A DNA stretch of 8,954 bases from an uncultured Bacteroidota bacterium. Lineage in GTDB: Bacteria; Bacteroidota; Bacteroidia; Chitinophagales; Chitinophagaceae. Below, one piece after another: positions 1 through 6,630 of this stretch. The notes beneath the pieces were generated by a model. That model was not told the DNA's origin. It worked only from the letters and a program-made list of their open reading frames with translations, and ran no database searches. Every line of letters starts with the position of its first letter. The stretch's first letter is position 1. The DNA is taken from positions 1-8,954 of the forward strand of contig CAIYVS010000122.1 in NCBI GenBank assembly GCA_903929655.1, in the 5' to 3' direction. Position numbers and translations under genes: made by a program.

Positions 1-8
1 ATGCAAAA

Positions 9-629
9 ATGACAACTGCTATTCCTAGAATATTTAAAACATTTTTGCTTCCAATATTACTATCTGGGGCTTATTCTGATAAAATTGAAGGACAGGAAAA
101 TGATTCCAATAGAAAGCGATATAATATTTTACACAAAACAAAAAGCGGAGATAAACATAAGTTAAGAAATATCAACTGGCTGGATAAATATGATATAGTA
201 TATCGTTTTTATGATGGCAGAGCAGTAGTAGAAAAGAATAAAAAATATGGGTTTGTTGATACAAATGGAAATGAAATCATACACCTCGTTTTTGATTATA
301 TAAATGATTGTGGAGAAGGAAATGCTTGGGTCTATAAGGAAAATAAATTTGCATTAATAGATATAAAAGGAAAATTAAAAACCAAATTTATATATGACGA
401 AGCCTGGTTTTTTAGCGAGCACAGGTCAAGAATTAAAAGGAATGGCTTATTTGCAAGGGCGTCAGCATATACACCCTTTCCTTCTGCCTGCGATGCTGCA
501 ACATCAAGCGGTGTAAGGTATCTTCCCCCGATCAATGAAGTCTTAATATTCAATCCTATAGTCGTGCCATTCTGGCCAACTTTTATTTCCTTGCCTACAA
601 GTACATTTAGCATATACCCGGTATTATAG
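9..629 (+). pseudogene. WG-repeat protein, 3' end lost
   Basis: Only about the first 148 residues (to about base 452) look native. A hydrophobic N-terminus (about residues 8-21, resembling a signal peptide ending near LLSGAYSD) leads into WG-type repeats: one around KKYGFVDTNGNEI, a second around NKFALIDIKGKLKTKF, and a third cut short after IKRNGLF. WG repeats are found in many Bacteroidota proteins, often exported; their function is mostly unknown. Everything after about residue 148 is the antisense of the TonB-dependent receptor gene (for example it reads through the complement of that gene's VAASQAEGKGVY segment) and is not WG-like, so the reading frame to 629 is chimeric. The frame stays open to the left edge, so the true start could lie outside the window. 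The DNA up to about 440 is visibly more A/T-rich than what follows. The WG assignment is fairly sure; a specific role cannot be given. Confidence 0.6.
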
Positions 630-2605
630 GCAGTATTTCTTTCTACGTCGTCACTACCCTTATATTTTGAATTAATAAGTGAGCTGGTGACAAGATAATA
701 GAAACCCTTGTTCAGGAAATGTTCTATGGTTATCTCCAGCCCGTAATTATAACCTGTTCCATTATTTACAAGGCTGTCCTGGTTAGGTGGCGCGAAACTC
801 ATGCCTTCATTAATAGCGCTGTAAGAAGACAGGAAAGATGTTACAGGCACCTTGTCCAGGTATTGATAATAAGCCTCCGTTTTTACTCTTATATGGCTGC
901 TGATATTAAGATCATAAGAAGCAACCAGGTGTTGGCTCCTGGTGAAATCGAGGTTCTGATTTGTATATGCAATTCCTGATGTCGTTTGTGTTTGTACAAA
1001 ATAAGAATAGATGCTTTGCTCCTGGCTATGCAGGCCATAACCCAGGGCTAAGGCATTTCTGCTATTGATAGCGTAACGGAAACTGATACGTGGCTCTGCA
1101 GCAAAACTTTTATTCAGGTCCAGATATAAAAAATGGATGCCACTCACACATGAAAATGCCTCGTTGAAACGGTGTTTCCACTGAAAATAACTTTGTGCCA
1201 GCCCCATATTGCCATTTTGATCCACATAAACCTTATTGGGTTTATCGGGATACATTTCAGTATTGTTGAGCTTAAAGCTGGTATTATCATACAGCACGCC
1301 AGCCTGTATGTTGTTTTTGGCATTGAATTTATGCAGGTAAGTAGCTTTTAAAGATGCTTTCCCGGTTTTGAAGGTAGCAGCCTGGCTGGGAGAAACTGAG
1401 CCATCTATATAACTGATGGAATCTGAACTGAAATTTTCATAGGTTGTTGAATAGCCCGCAAGGAGGCCAAGGGAAGATTTTTCTGATAACTGGTAATCAT
1501 AAGTGATGCCTGTAATAGTGGTTGCATACCTTATTCTCTGGTTTTCATATGGGTTACCTCCGCTATAAAGATCAGGTTTGGTAGTATCTATATCTTTGCC
1601 TAAAAAATCTACTTTACTATTACCCGCTATGCCAAAAAGGCTGATCTTACTTTTTTTGCCGGGATGATACGTGAGTTTATAATTTACATCCTGGTATATA
1701 GGTACCGATGTGCCGGTGCCAAGGTTGATGCCTAATGTTTTAAAAACACTCAGAGTGCTATACCTGTAATTGATCAAATAAGAAGCATTTTGCTTATTAC
1801 CTATGGGGCCTTCCGCTCCGCCTTCAAACCCGTTAAAGCCTACCTGGGCCACATATTCGGGCTTATTCATGTTCCCATCTCTGAGCCTTATATCAAATAC
1901 GCCCGCTAGTGCGTTTCCGTATTGGGCAGGGAAGGCGCCGGTCATAAAATCAGATTTATCAATATTGTTGCTGTTCAGCATACTTACCGGGCCGCCAGTT
2001 GTGCTGAGTGCCCCGAAGTGATTAGGGTTAGGTGTATTGAGTCCATCTATTTGCCATAACATGCCTGTGGGCGAATTACCCCTTACTACTATGTCGTTCC
2101 TGCTATCATTACCTGCAACAATGCCTGCAAAATTCGCAGCAATCCTGGATGGGTCTCCAAGTCCACCGGCATATAGTTTGGTTTCATCTACGTTAAATGA
2201 GCGGGCACTTACCATAGCCATATCATTTATGGTGCGGTTCTTGTCCCGGCTGCGGTTATATGTCACCGCTACTTCATTCAGTTTGTGCAGTGCTTCTGTA
2301 AGCCCTATGTTCAGGTTCACTTGCTTACCTGCAGTTACTTCAATATCGCCCAGGTAGCGGGTTTCATACGTTAGAAAAGATATCTTAAAAGAGTGTCTTC
2401 CTATTGATACGCTGTCTATCCTGAAATATCCTTTTTCATCTGTTACAGTGCCTCTTGCAGGCTTGCAGTTAATTACCTCAACCACGGCACCTGTTATGGG
2501 AGATTTGGAAGCCTCGTCATACACATTGCCTGTGATGGTTTGTGTTTGTGCAGGAAGAATTATTGGCAACAATATACTTAGTAAAAATAGTAAATGGCGT
2601 TTCAC
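332..2605 (-). CDS. TonB-dependent receptor, C-terminus replaced
   Basis: Outer-membrane TonB-dependent receptor of the Bacteroidota type that carries an N-terminal carboxypeptidase-regulatory-like domain. I choose the GTG at 2605 (757 residues) because it starts directly on a signal peptide (VKRHLLFLLSILLPIILPAQ). The longer frame to 2668 would put 21 unlikely residues in front and would overlap a probable binding site. Order from the GTG: signal peptide 1-20; beta-sandwich domain about 23-110 (ITGNVYDEA, GTVTDEKGYFRI); plug domain about 120-250 with the characteristic NDIVVRGNSPTGMLWQIDG and GAFPAQYGNALAGVFDIRLRDGN segments; then beta-barrel strands. Native sequence ends near residue 718 (about base 450). 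The last 39 or so residues come from the antisense of the WG-repeat gene, and roughly 80-100 residues, including the terminal barrel strands, seem to be missing. The product would probably not assemble. The substrate cannot be told. It lies 97 bp behind a Crp/Fnr-type regulator with FNR-like boxes between them. Confidence 0.8.
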   Translation of the reverse strand: MKRHLLFLLSILLPIILPAQTQTITGNVYDEASKSPITGAVVEVINCKPARGTVTDEKGYFRIDSVSIGRHSFKISFLTYETRYLGDIEVTAGKQVNLNIGLTEALHKLNEVAVTYNRSRDKNRTINDMAMVSARSFNVDETKLYAGGLGDPSRIAANFAGIVAGNDSRNDIVVRGNSPTGMLWQIDGLNTPNPNHFGALSTTGGPVSMLNSNNIDKSDFMTGAFPAQYGNALAGVFDIRLRDGNMNKPEYVAQVGFNGFEGGAEGPIGNKQNASYLINYRYSTLSVFKTLGINLGTGTSVPIYQDVNYKLTYHPGKKSKISLFGIAGNSKVDFLGKDIDTTKPDLYSGGNPYENQRIRYATTITGITYDYQLSEKSSLGLLAGYSTTYENFSSDSISYIDGSVSPSQAATFKTGKASLKATYLHKFNAKNNIQAGVLYDNTSFKLNNTEMYPDKPNKVYVDQNGNMGLAQSYFQWKHRFNEAFSCVSGIHFLYLDLNKSFAAEPRISFRYAINSRNALALGYGLHSQEQSIYSYFVQTQTTSGIAYTNQNLDFTRSQHLVASYDLNISSHIRVKTEAYYQYLDKVPVTSFLSSYSAINEGMSFAPPNQDSLVNNGTGYNYGLEITIEHFLNKGFYYLVTSSLINSKYKGSDDVERNTAYNTGYMLNVLVGKEIKVGQNGTTIGLNIKTSLIGGRYLTPLDVAASQAEGKGVYADALANKPFLLILDLCSLKNQASSYINLVFNFPFISINANLFSL
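440..456. other. Rearrangement or misassembly junction
   Basis: This is the point where the WG-repeat gene (+) and the TonB-dependent receptor gene (-) both leave their family patterns. The WG frame reads ...KRNGLF and then loses the repeat pattern. The receptor frame reads ...ADALANKP and then continues into the antisense of the WG gene. The two sequences seem to share a few bases here, so the breakpoint can only be placed to within about 15 bases. Base composition also changes across it. It may be a real deletion joining two convergent genes, or a chimeric assembly. Confidence 0.6.
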
Positions 2606-2624
2606 GTTTATGATTTTTGTATTG

Positions 2625-2632
2625 CAAAAATC
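2625..2632 (-). promoter_or_regulatory. Candidate -7 element of the receptor gene
   Basis: Read on the minus strand this is GATTTTTG, one mismatch from the Bacteroidota -7 consensus TAnnTTTG. It would start transcription about 15 bases before the GTG at 2605. I see no good -33 TTG at the expected distance, as might be expected of an activator-dependent promoter. One FNR-like box is centred about 40 bp upstream of the inferred start. Positions are inferred from consensus only. Confidence 0.35.
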
Positions 2633-2654
2633 AGCACTAAAATATTTCCAGCCA

Positions 2655-2668
2655 TTGACCCAAATCAA
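2655..2668. promoter_or_regulatory. FNR-type box, near-perfect (site B)
   Basis: The sequence TTGACCCAAATCAA matches TTGAT-N4-ATCAA at 9 of 10 defined positions. It lies between the regulator and receptor genes, centred at 2661.5. That is about 40 bp upstream of the inferred receptor transcription start, the usual spot for class II activation by Crp/Fnr proteins. Its centre is 38 bp from that of the perfect box at 2693-2706. Confidence 0.5.
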
Positions 2669-2692
2669 TATTATGTTTTAAGTGTTGATTCA

Positions 2693-2706
2693 TTGATCCT
2701 GATCAA
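2693..2706. promoter_or_regulatory. FNR-type box, perfect (site A)
   Basis: The sequence TTGATCCTGATCAA is an exact match to the FNR half-site pair TTGAT-N4-ATCAA. The dyad extends one more pair to ATTGATC-CT-GATCAAT (2692-2707). It overlaps the stop codon of the Crp/Fnr-type regulator gene (TGA, complement of 2703-2705) and lies about 90 bp before the receptor GTG. A further TTGAT half-site is at 2685-2689. The regulator encoded next to it has the matching ExxSR recognition helix. Confidence 0.55.
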
Positions 2707-3323
2707 TAAACCATAACAGGGGCCTTTTGGGTTTTGTTCATTCTGGCCTTTACTCTGCTTAGTGCTTCAGGGGTCACATTCAAGAGAGAAGCTATCATAT
2801 ATTGAGGTACTTTCTGCAATAGCCATGGCTGCTCATTGATAAGCCTCCTGTATCTCTGCTCAATAGTTTCTTTTGTAGAAATAATATTGATTTCATTGAT
2901 CCTTATAAACATTTGTTCTGCTATAAGTCGTCCTATAATATTCGCTTCCGGAATCTCCCTGTACAATTTCTGCAGGTTTTCATAGTTTGTCTCAACAAGC
3001 TCTGTATCTTCAAGAGCCTGTATATATTGGAAGGAAGGGGTACGGGTAAGGAAACTTGCATACTCACTTACATACATGCCCTCGTTCATAAAACATAAGG
3101 TTTTCTCGCGTCCTTCAGCTATATAATAATAGCGGATCAGCCCGGAATTAATAAAGGAGACATGATTGCATATTCCGCCTTCTTTCAGTAAAAATTCTCC
3201 TTTTTTAAATGTTCGGATATTCAAAAGGTTTTGGCAAATGGCCCAGCTTTCTTCCGTCATTGATGGAAGCAGTTCTTTATAATAAGCCTTTAGTTTAGAA
3301 AATTTGTCGGCATTCATATCCAT
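2703..3323 (-). CDS. Crp/Fnr-family transcriptional regulator
   Basis: A 206-residue regulator of the Crp/Fnr superfamily. The N-terminal part (about 20-115) is a cyclic-nucleotide-binding-like beta-barrel (FKKGEFLLKEGG, NSGLIRYYYIAEGREKTL). It is followed by a long dimerisation helix and a C-terminal helix-turn-helix (about 165-195, VPQYMIASLLNVTPEALSR). The recognition helix has E186, S189 and R190 in the ExxSR arrangement that in FNR contacts TTGAT. The Crp cAMP-binding residues are not evident, and the three cysteines (C30, C52, C77) lack the FNR iron-sulfur spacing, so the signal is unknown and oxygen sensing through a 4Fe-4S cluster is unlikely. Small proteins of this type are common in Bacteroidota. 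Start: the ATG at 3323 or two codons later at 3317; the promoter lies so close that the second is possible. It probably controls the receptor gene that follows on the same strand. Confidence 0.88.
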   Translation of the reverse strand: MDMNADKFSKLKAYYKELLPSMTEESWAICQNLLNIRTFKKGEFLLKEGGICNHVSFINSGLIRYYYIAEGREKTLCFMNEGMYVSEYASFLTRTPSFQYIQALEDTELVETNYENLQKLYREIPEANIIGRLIAEQMFIRINEINIISTKETIEQRYRRLINEQPWLLQKVPQYMIASLLNVTPEALSRVKARMNKTQKAPVMVY

Positions 3324-3337
3324 AAAATAGCAGTAAA

Positions 3338-3365
3338 CAAACTTACGGAAAAAATATTATATCAA
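3338..3365 (-). promoter_or_regulatory. Bacteroidota promoter of the regulator gene
   Basis: On the minus strand the -7 element is TAAGTTTG (3338-3345), an exact TAnnTTTG match. A -33 TTG (complement of 3363-3365) lies 17 bases upstream, within the spacing known for this phylum. The implied transcript starts about 9 bases before the ATG at 3323 or about 15 before the one at 3317. Confidence 0.6.
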
Positions 3366-3404
3366 TATCCTCCATTTGTATTGAAAGGGGTGAAATATGG
3401 TGTG

Positions 3405-3418
3405 AAAGTTTAAACTTT
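3405..3418. promoter_or_regulatory. 14-bp perfect palindrome, possible operator
   Basis: AAAGTTTAAACTTT is a perfect dyad in the region between the divergent regulator and peptidase genes. It lies about 60 bp upstream of the regulator's -7 element and about 65 bp upstream of the peptidase ATG, so it could serve either gene. It does not resemble the FNR boxes. Being A/T-rich, it could also be a chance palindrome. Confidence 0.35.
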
Positions 3419-3423
3419 AAGGA

Positions 3424-3449
3424 TTGCCATAAATATTTATATAAATTCG
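3424..3449 (+). promoter_or_regulatory. Weak candidate promoter of the peptidase gene
   Basis: TAAATTCG (3442-3449) matches TAnnTTTG with one mismatch. A TTG at 3424-3426 lies upstream, but only 15 bases away, which is shorter than usual. The leader would be about 27 bases. This is the best candidate I see for the + strand here. Confidence 0.3.
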
Positions 3450-3482
3450 CAAACCTTTAGTTCAAAATAATAAAATGCTGAA

Positions 3483-4664
3483 ATGAAAAAATTAATACTG
3501 ATACTGGCAGCCGTATTGCCCTTTATTTCTTTCGCCCAGGATGACCTCGTAAAAAAACTGGATGCCAACAAAAGTGATAGCGCAAAGAAAAAATTTGTCT
3601 TCACTGATATCATCAATCTTGAAAACACATCCGTAAAAAACCAGGCAAGTTCAGGAACCTGCTGGAGTTATAGTACCAATTCCTTTCTTGAAAGTGAAAT
3701 GATACGTATAGGTAAAGACCCGGTAGACCTTGCAGAATTGTTCAGTGCCCGTAATGTATATATCGAGAAAGCAGACACTTATGTGCGCCTGCATGGCTCC
3801 CTGGCATGGGGCGATGGCGGCGAATGCCATGATGTAATAAACATGTATGCCAAATACGGGGCCATGCCGCAGGAAGCATATACAGGCCTGCATTATGGCA
3901 CCAAAAAAAATAAATTCGGGGAAATGCAGGCTGTGCTGAAAGGAATGCTGGACGGCGTGGTGAAGAATGCCAATGGTAAATTAACACCTGTATGGAAAGA
4001 TGCTTTTAAAGCAGTATTGGATACTTACCTGGGCGCAGTGCCAGAGACTTTTGTTTATAAAGGCAAAGAATATACCACTAAAACTTTTGCAAAAGAAGTA
4101 GTGGGCCTGAACCCCAAAGACTATGTGGAACTATCATCTTTTACAAATGCACCTTATTACAAGAAAACAATGCTTATGGTGCAGGACAACTGGAGTTTTG
4201 ATAAAGTGTATAATGTGAAATTTGAGGATATTACAAGGACCATAGATAATGCATTAAGGACCGGGTACACCGTGGCATGGGCTGCTGATGTAAGTGAAAA
4301 GTACTTTAGCTGGAAAAACGGGGTTGCCTATGTACCAGAAAAAGACTGGGAAGATATGGATGACTCTGATAAAAAATATATGTTTGAGGGGCCTAAGCCG
4401 GAACGCAAGATCACAGCAGAAACAAGGCAGACCGCTTTTGATGATTATGAAACCACAGACGATCATGGCATGCACATTGTAGGCCTGGCCAAAGACCAGA
4501 AAGGAAGAGAGTACTATATTGTTAAAAATTCATGGGGAGTGAAAAATGATTATAAAGGCTATATTTATGTAACCAAAGCTTATGTACAATATAAGACTAC
4601 AGCCTTTTTGCTGCATAAGGATGCCTTACCCCCTGCGCTGGCGCAAAAACTGAATTTAGAATAA
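3483..4664 (+). CDS. Exported C1B cysteine peptidase (bleomycin hydrolase/PepC-like)
   Basis: A 393-residue papain-fold cysteine peptidase of the C1B group (bleomycin hydrolase, aminopeptidase C). A signal peptide covers residues 1-19 (MKKLILILAAVLPFISFAQ), so the enzyme is exported to the periplasm, whereas classical PepC and bleomycin hydrolase are cytoplasmic. The active site is complete: oxyanion-hole Q54, nucleophile C60 in NQASSGTCWSYS, H328 in DDHGMHIVG, and N349 in VKNSWG. The long insert between the cysteine and histidine regions fits the C1B group rather than plain papain. It is somewhat shorter than typical PepC (about 440 residues), as is common for Bacteroidota homologues. The likely role is trimming peptides outside the cytoplasm; whether it acts as amino- or endopeptidase cannot be told. 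It is divergent from the Crp/Fnr-type gene and 87 bp before batB, which has its own promoter. The ATG is fixed by the signal peptide. Confidence 0.88.
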   Translation: MKKLILILAAVLPFISFAQDDLVKKLDANKSDSAKKKFVFTDIINLENTSVKNQASSGTCWSYSTNSFLESEMIRIGKDPVDLAELFSARNVYIEKADTYVRLHGSLAWGDGGECHDVINMYAKYGAMPQEAYTGLHYGTKKNKFGEMQAVLKGMLDGVVKNANGKLTPVWKDAFKAVLDTYLGAVPETFVYKGKEYTTKTFAKEVVGLNPKDYVELSSFTNAPYYKKTMLMVQDNWSFDKVYNVKFEDITRTIDNALRTGYTVAWAADVSEKYFSWKNGVAYVPEKDWEDMDDSDKKYMFEGPKPERKITAETRQTAFDDYETTDDHGMHIVGLAKDQKGREYYIVKNSWGVKNDYKGYIYVTKAYVQYKTTAFLLHKDALPPALAQKLNLE

Positions 4665-4694
4665 TATTCTGTTAAAGAAATTCAAAATCCTTGC

Positions 4695-4741
4695 TGGCCG
4701 TATGGATAAGAAGCAGAGAAAATTAAATTTGCATACGGCTA
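4695..4741. repeat. Inverted repeat around the batB -7 element
   Basis: TGGCCGTATG (4695-4704) is complementary to CATACGGCTA (4732-4741) over ten pairs, one of them a G-T wobble. The 27-base spacer contains the -7 element. No T-tract follows, so it is a poor terminator for the peptidase gene. A two-site operator is an alternative. Confidence 0.45.
4724..4731 (+). promoter_or_regulatory. -7 element upstream of batB
   Basis: TAAATTTG matches the Bacteroidota consensus TAnnTTTG exactly and lies 20 bases before the batB ATG. No clear -33 TTG is present at 17-23 bases; the nearest TTG (4691-4693) is 30 bases away. Confidence 0.5.
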
Positions 4742-4751
4742 TACATTAAAA

Positions 4752-5756
4752 ATGCTTCGTTTTCAACATACATATCATTTGTTTGCTTTGGCGCTGCTGC
4801 CACTGCTCATCATCCTTTTTATATGGATGATATACTGGCGTAGAAAGAAATTGAAGAAACTGGGCGATGAAAAGCTGGTTATGGAACAGATACTTGGCTT
4901 CATCCCCGGAAGAAACACTTTTAAATTTACACTGCTGGCCATTGGTTTTTTCTTTATCGTAATAGGTTGGGCTAACCTGCAGTCTGCAGACAAGACTGAA
5001 AAAGTGCAACGGAAAGGGGTAGATGTAATATTTGCACTGGATGTAAGTAAAAGCATGCTTGCCAAGGATGTGCAACCCGACAGGCTTACCAGGGCCAAGC
5101 AACTGATTATGCATATGATGGATAAGATGCATAATGACCGAGTGGGATTGATTGTTTTTGCAGGCCGGGCATATATGCAGGTGCCATTGACAGTAGATTA
5201 CAGCGCCACAAAAATGTTGCTGCAAAATGTAAGCCCCGATATGATACCTACCCAGGGAACCGTGATAGGGGACGCAATAGATATGGCCATGCAATCATAC
5301 TCTAAACAGGAAAGAAAATACAAGGCGTTGGTTATTATATCAGACGGAGAAGATCATGACGAGCAGGCTATACAAAAAACAAAAGACGCCGCAGAAACCG
5401 GGGTTACGGTGCATACCGTAGGCATAGGATCTGCCCAGGGAGCTACCTTATATGATCCGGTTACCAAATCTGTTAAACTGGATGAAAGCGGTAATCCTGT
5501 GATAAGCAAATTGAATGAAGATGAATTGAAGAGCATTGCAAGTGCCGGACATGGCACCTATAACCTGCTGCAAAACACAGATGATGTAGCCAACAAACTA
5601 ATGAATGAACTGGACGGGATGGAGCAAAAAAGCCTGGGTTCGGTAGTATTCACAGATTACACAAGCTATTTTCAATATTTTCTTATAATAGGGTTTATTG
5701 CATTGTTAATTGAGTGGCTACTACCTGGTGTAAAAAAGAAAGCGATAACAATATGA
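4752..5756 (+). CDS. batB: BatB-like von Willebrand A membrane protein
   Basis: A 334-residue inner-membrane protein of the Bat (Bacteroides aerotolerance) family. Two N-terminal membrane segments (about 10-28 and 57-74) are separated by a basic loop. A von Willebrand factor A domain (about 88-290) follows, then a C-terminal membrane segment (about 306-325). The metal-ion (MIDAS) site is intact: D97-x-S99-x-S101 in ALDVSKSM, T170 in PTQGT, and D198 in SDGEDHD. The phrases SMLAKDVQPDRLTRAK and DRVGLIVFAGRAYMQVPLT are typical of BatB and favour it over BatA. Bat proteins were linked to oxygen tolerance in Bacteroides fragilis and are thought to form an envelope complex; the molecular role is unsettled. 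Its stop overlaps the batC start by four bases (ATGA), so the two are translationally coupled. No batA, batD or moxR gene is adjacent. Confidence 0.87.
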   Translation: MLRFQHTYHLFALALLPLLIILFIWMIYWRRKKLKKLGDEKLVMEQILGFIPGRNTFKFTLLAIGFFFIVIGWANLQSADKTEKVQRKGVDVIFALDVSKSMLAKDVQPDRLTRAKQLIMHMMDKMHNDRVGLIVFAGRAYMQVPLTVDYSATKMLLQNVSPDMIPTQGTVIGDAIDMAMQSYSKQERKYKALVIISDGEDHDEQAIQKTKDAAETGVTVHTVGIGSAQGATLYDPVTKSVKLDESGNPVISKLNEDELKSIASAGHGTYNLLQNTDDVANKLMNELDGMEQKSLGSVVFTDYTSYFQYFLIIGFIALLIEWLLPGVKKKAITI

Positions 5757-6481
5757 GGAAGCTGTTTATATATATGATGGTTTGTATGCTAAGTGTAGAT
5801 GCGCATGCGCAAACCAACCTTCTTATAGATAAAGGGAACAAATTGTATGAGGAGCAGAAATACAAAGAAGCTGCCGCTGTTTATCAAAAAGCATTGTCTA
5901 AGAACCCCACCCTCACACCCGGCCTCTTTAACCTCGGCAACTCTCTCTATCAGCAAAAACAATTTGATGCATCCAGGCAGGTGATGGGGGCCACAGAAAA
6001 AGCTGCTACAAATAAGACAGCGAAATCTGCTGCCGACTATAATATCGGCAATACCTATATGGCAGAAAAGAAATGGGAGGATGCGTTAAAGTCTTATAAA
6101 CAAACCCTGCGCAATAATCCCCAGGACACAGATGCGAAATATAACCTATCCTATGCCGAAGAAATGCTGAAGAAGCAACAAGGCGGCGGGGGCAAGGACC
6201 AGAAGCAACAACAACAAGACCAGAAGAAGCAGGACCAGAAGCAACAACAACAGAAAGACAATAAGGATAAAGACAAAGATCAGCAGAAGCAGGACCAACA
6301 AAATAAAGATCAGAAAGACCAGGACAAAAAAGATCAGCAACAGGCTCAATCTCAACCCAGTAAACTTTCTCAGCAACAAGCCGACCAGTTATTGAATGCT
6401 TTACAGCAGGAAGAAAAAAAGCTTCATGAAAAACAACAAAAGGAAAAAGGAATACCTGTTAAGTTGGACAAAGATTGGTAA
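5753..6481 (+). CDS. batC: BatC-like exported TPR protein
   Basis: I start at the ATG at 5753 because it opens a signal peptide (MRKLFIYMMVCMLSVDAHAQ, cleavage near residue 19) and overlaps the batB stop as ATGA; an in-frame ATG at 5714 lies inside batB. The 242-residue product has tetratricopeptide repeats at about 22-55, 56-85 and 93-137 (GNKLYEEQKYKEAAAVYQKAL, GNTYMAEKKWEDALKSYKQTL). Next comes a low-complexity stretch of about 60 residues rich in Q, K and D (142-202). The C-terminal segment (204-242, SQQQADQLLNALQQEEKKL ... KDW) resembles the conserved BatC tail. BatC is thought to work in the periplasm with the von Willebrand A Bat proteins, the TPRs giving a protein-binding surface. The Q/K/D tract is partly built of tandem in-frame DNA repeats and may vary in length between strains. 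Confidence 0.85.
   Translation: MRKLFIYMMVCMLSVDAHAQTNLLIDKGNKLYEEQKYKEAAAVYQKALSKNPTLTPGLFNLGNSLYQQKQFDASRQVMGATEKAATNKTAKSAADYNIGNTYMAEKKWEDALKSYKQTLRNNPQDTDAKYNLSYAEEMLKKQQGGGGKDQKQQQQDQKKQDQKQQQQKDNKDKDKDQQKQDQQNKDQKDQDKKDQQQAQSQPSKLSQQQADQLLNALQQEEKKLHEKQQKEKGIPVKLDKDW
6195..6252 (+). repeat. In-frame direct repeat in the batC Q/K tract
   Basis: A 22-base segment beginning AGGACCAGAAGCAACAAC occurs exactly at 6195-6216 and again at 6231-6252. The offset is 36 bases (12 codons), so gain or loss keeps the frame. Shorter imperfect CAGAAG/CAACAA/AAAGAC units continue to about 6350. Confidence 0.7.
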
Positions 6482-6630
6482 TCTGCCTGGTTCAATTTGG
6501 ATAATATAGTCCCGTGATTTATCTTTTTCAGCTCTTATATTTTCTTATGCCTTCAAAAGTTATTAACAGTTTTTTTGAAAGTATGTGAAAAAAAAAGTAA
6601 AGATTTTTTTTTAGTAGTGAAAATTCTTTT

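Noticed and set aside
1..12. ATG at position 1
   Set aside because: It reads M-Q-K-stop; the frame starting at 9 carries the WG repeats.
2606..2668. ATG at 2668 as start of the TonB-dependent receptor
   Set aside because: It adds 21 residues with no export character before a clear signal peptide that starts at the GTG at 2605, and it would overlap the FNR-like box and promoter.
4746..5294. 182-codon minus-strand frame opposite batB
   Set aside because: Rich in C, H and Y without recognisable motifs; it lies antisense to a well-supported gene.
5714..5752. ATG at 5714 as start of batC
   Set aside because: It lies inside batB. The ATG at 5753 opens the signal peptide and makes the typical 4-base overlap.
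6195..6350. CRISPR-like or satellite array
   Set aside because: The repeats are in-frame coding units of the BatC linker, with no regular unique spacers.
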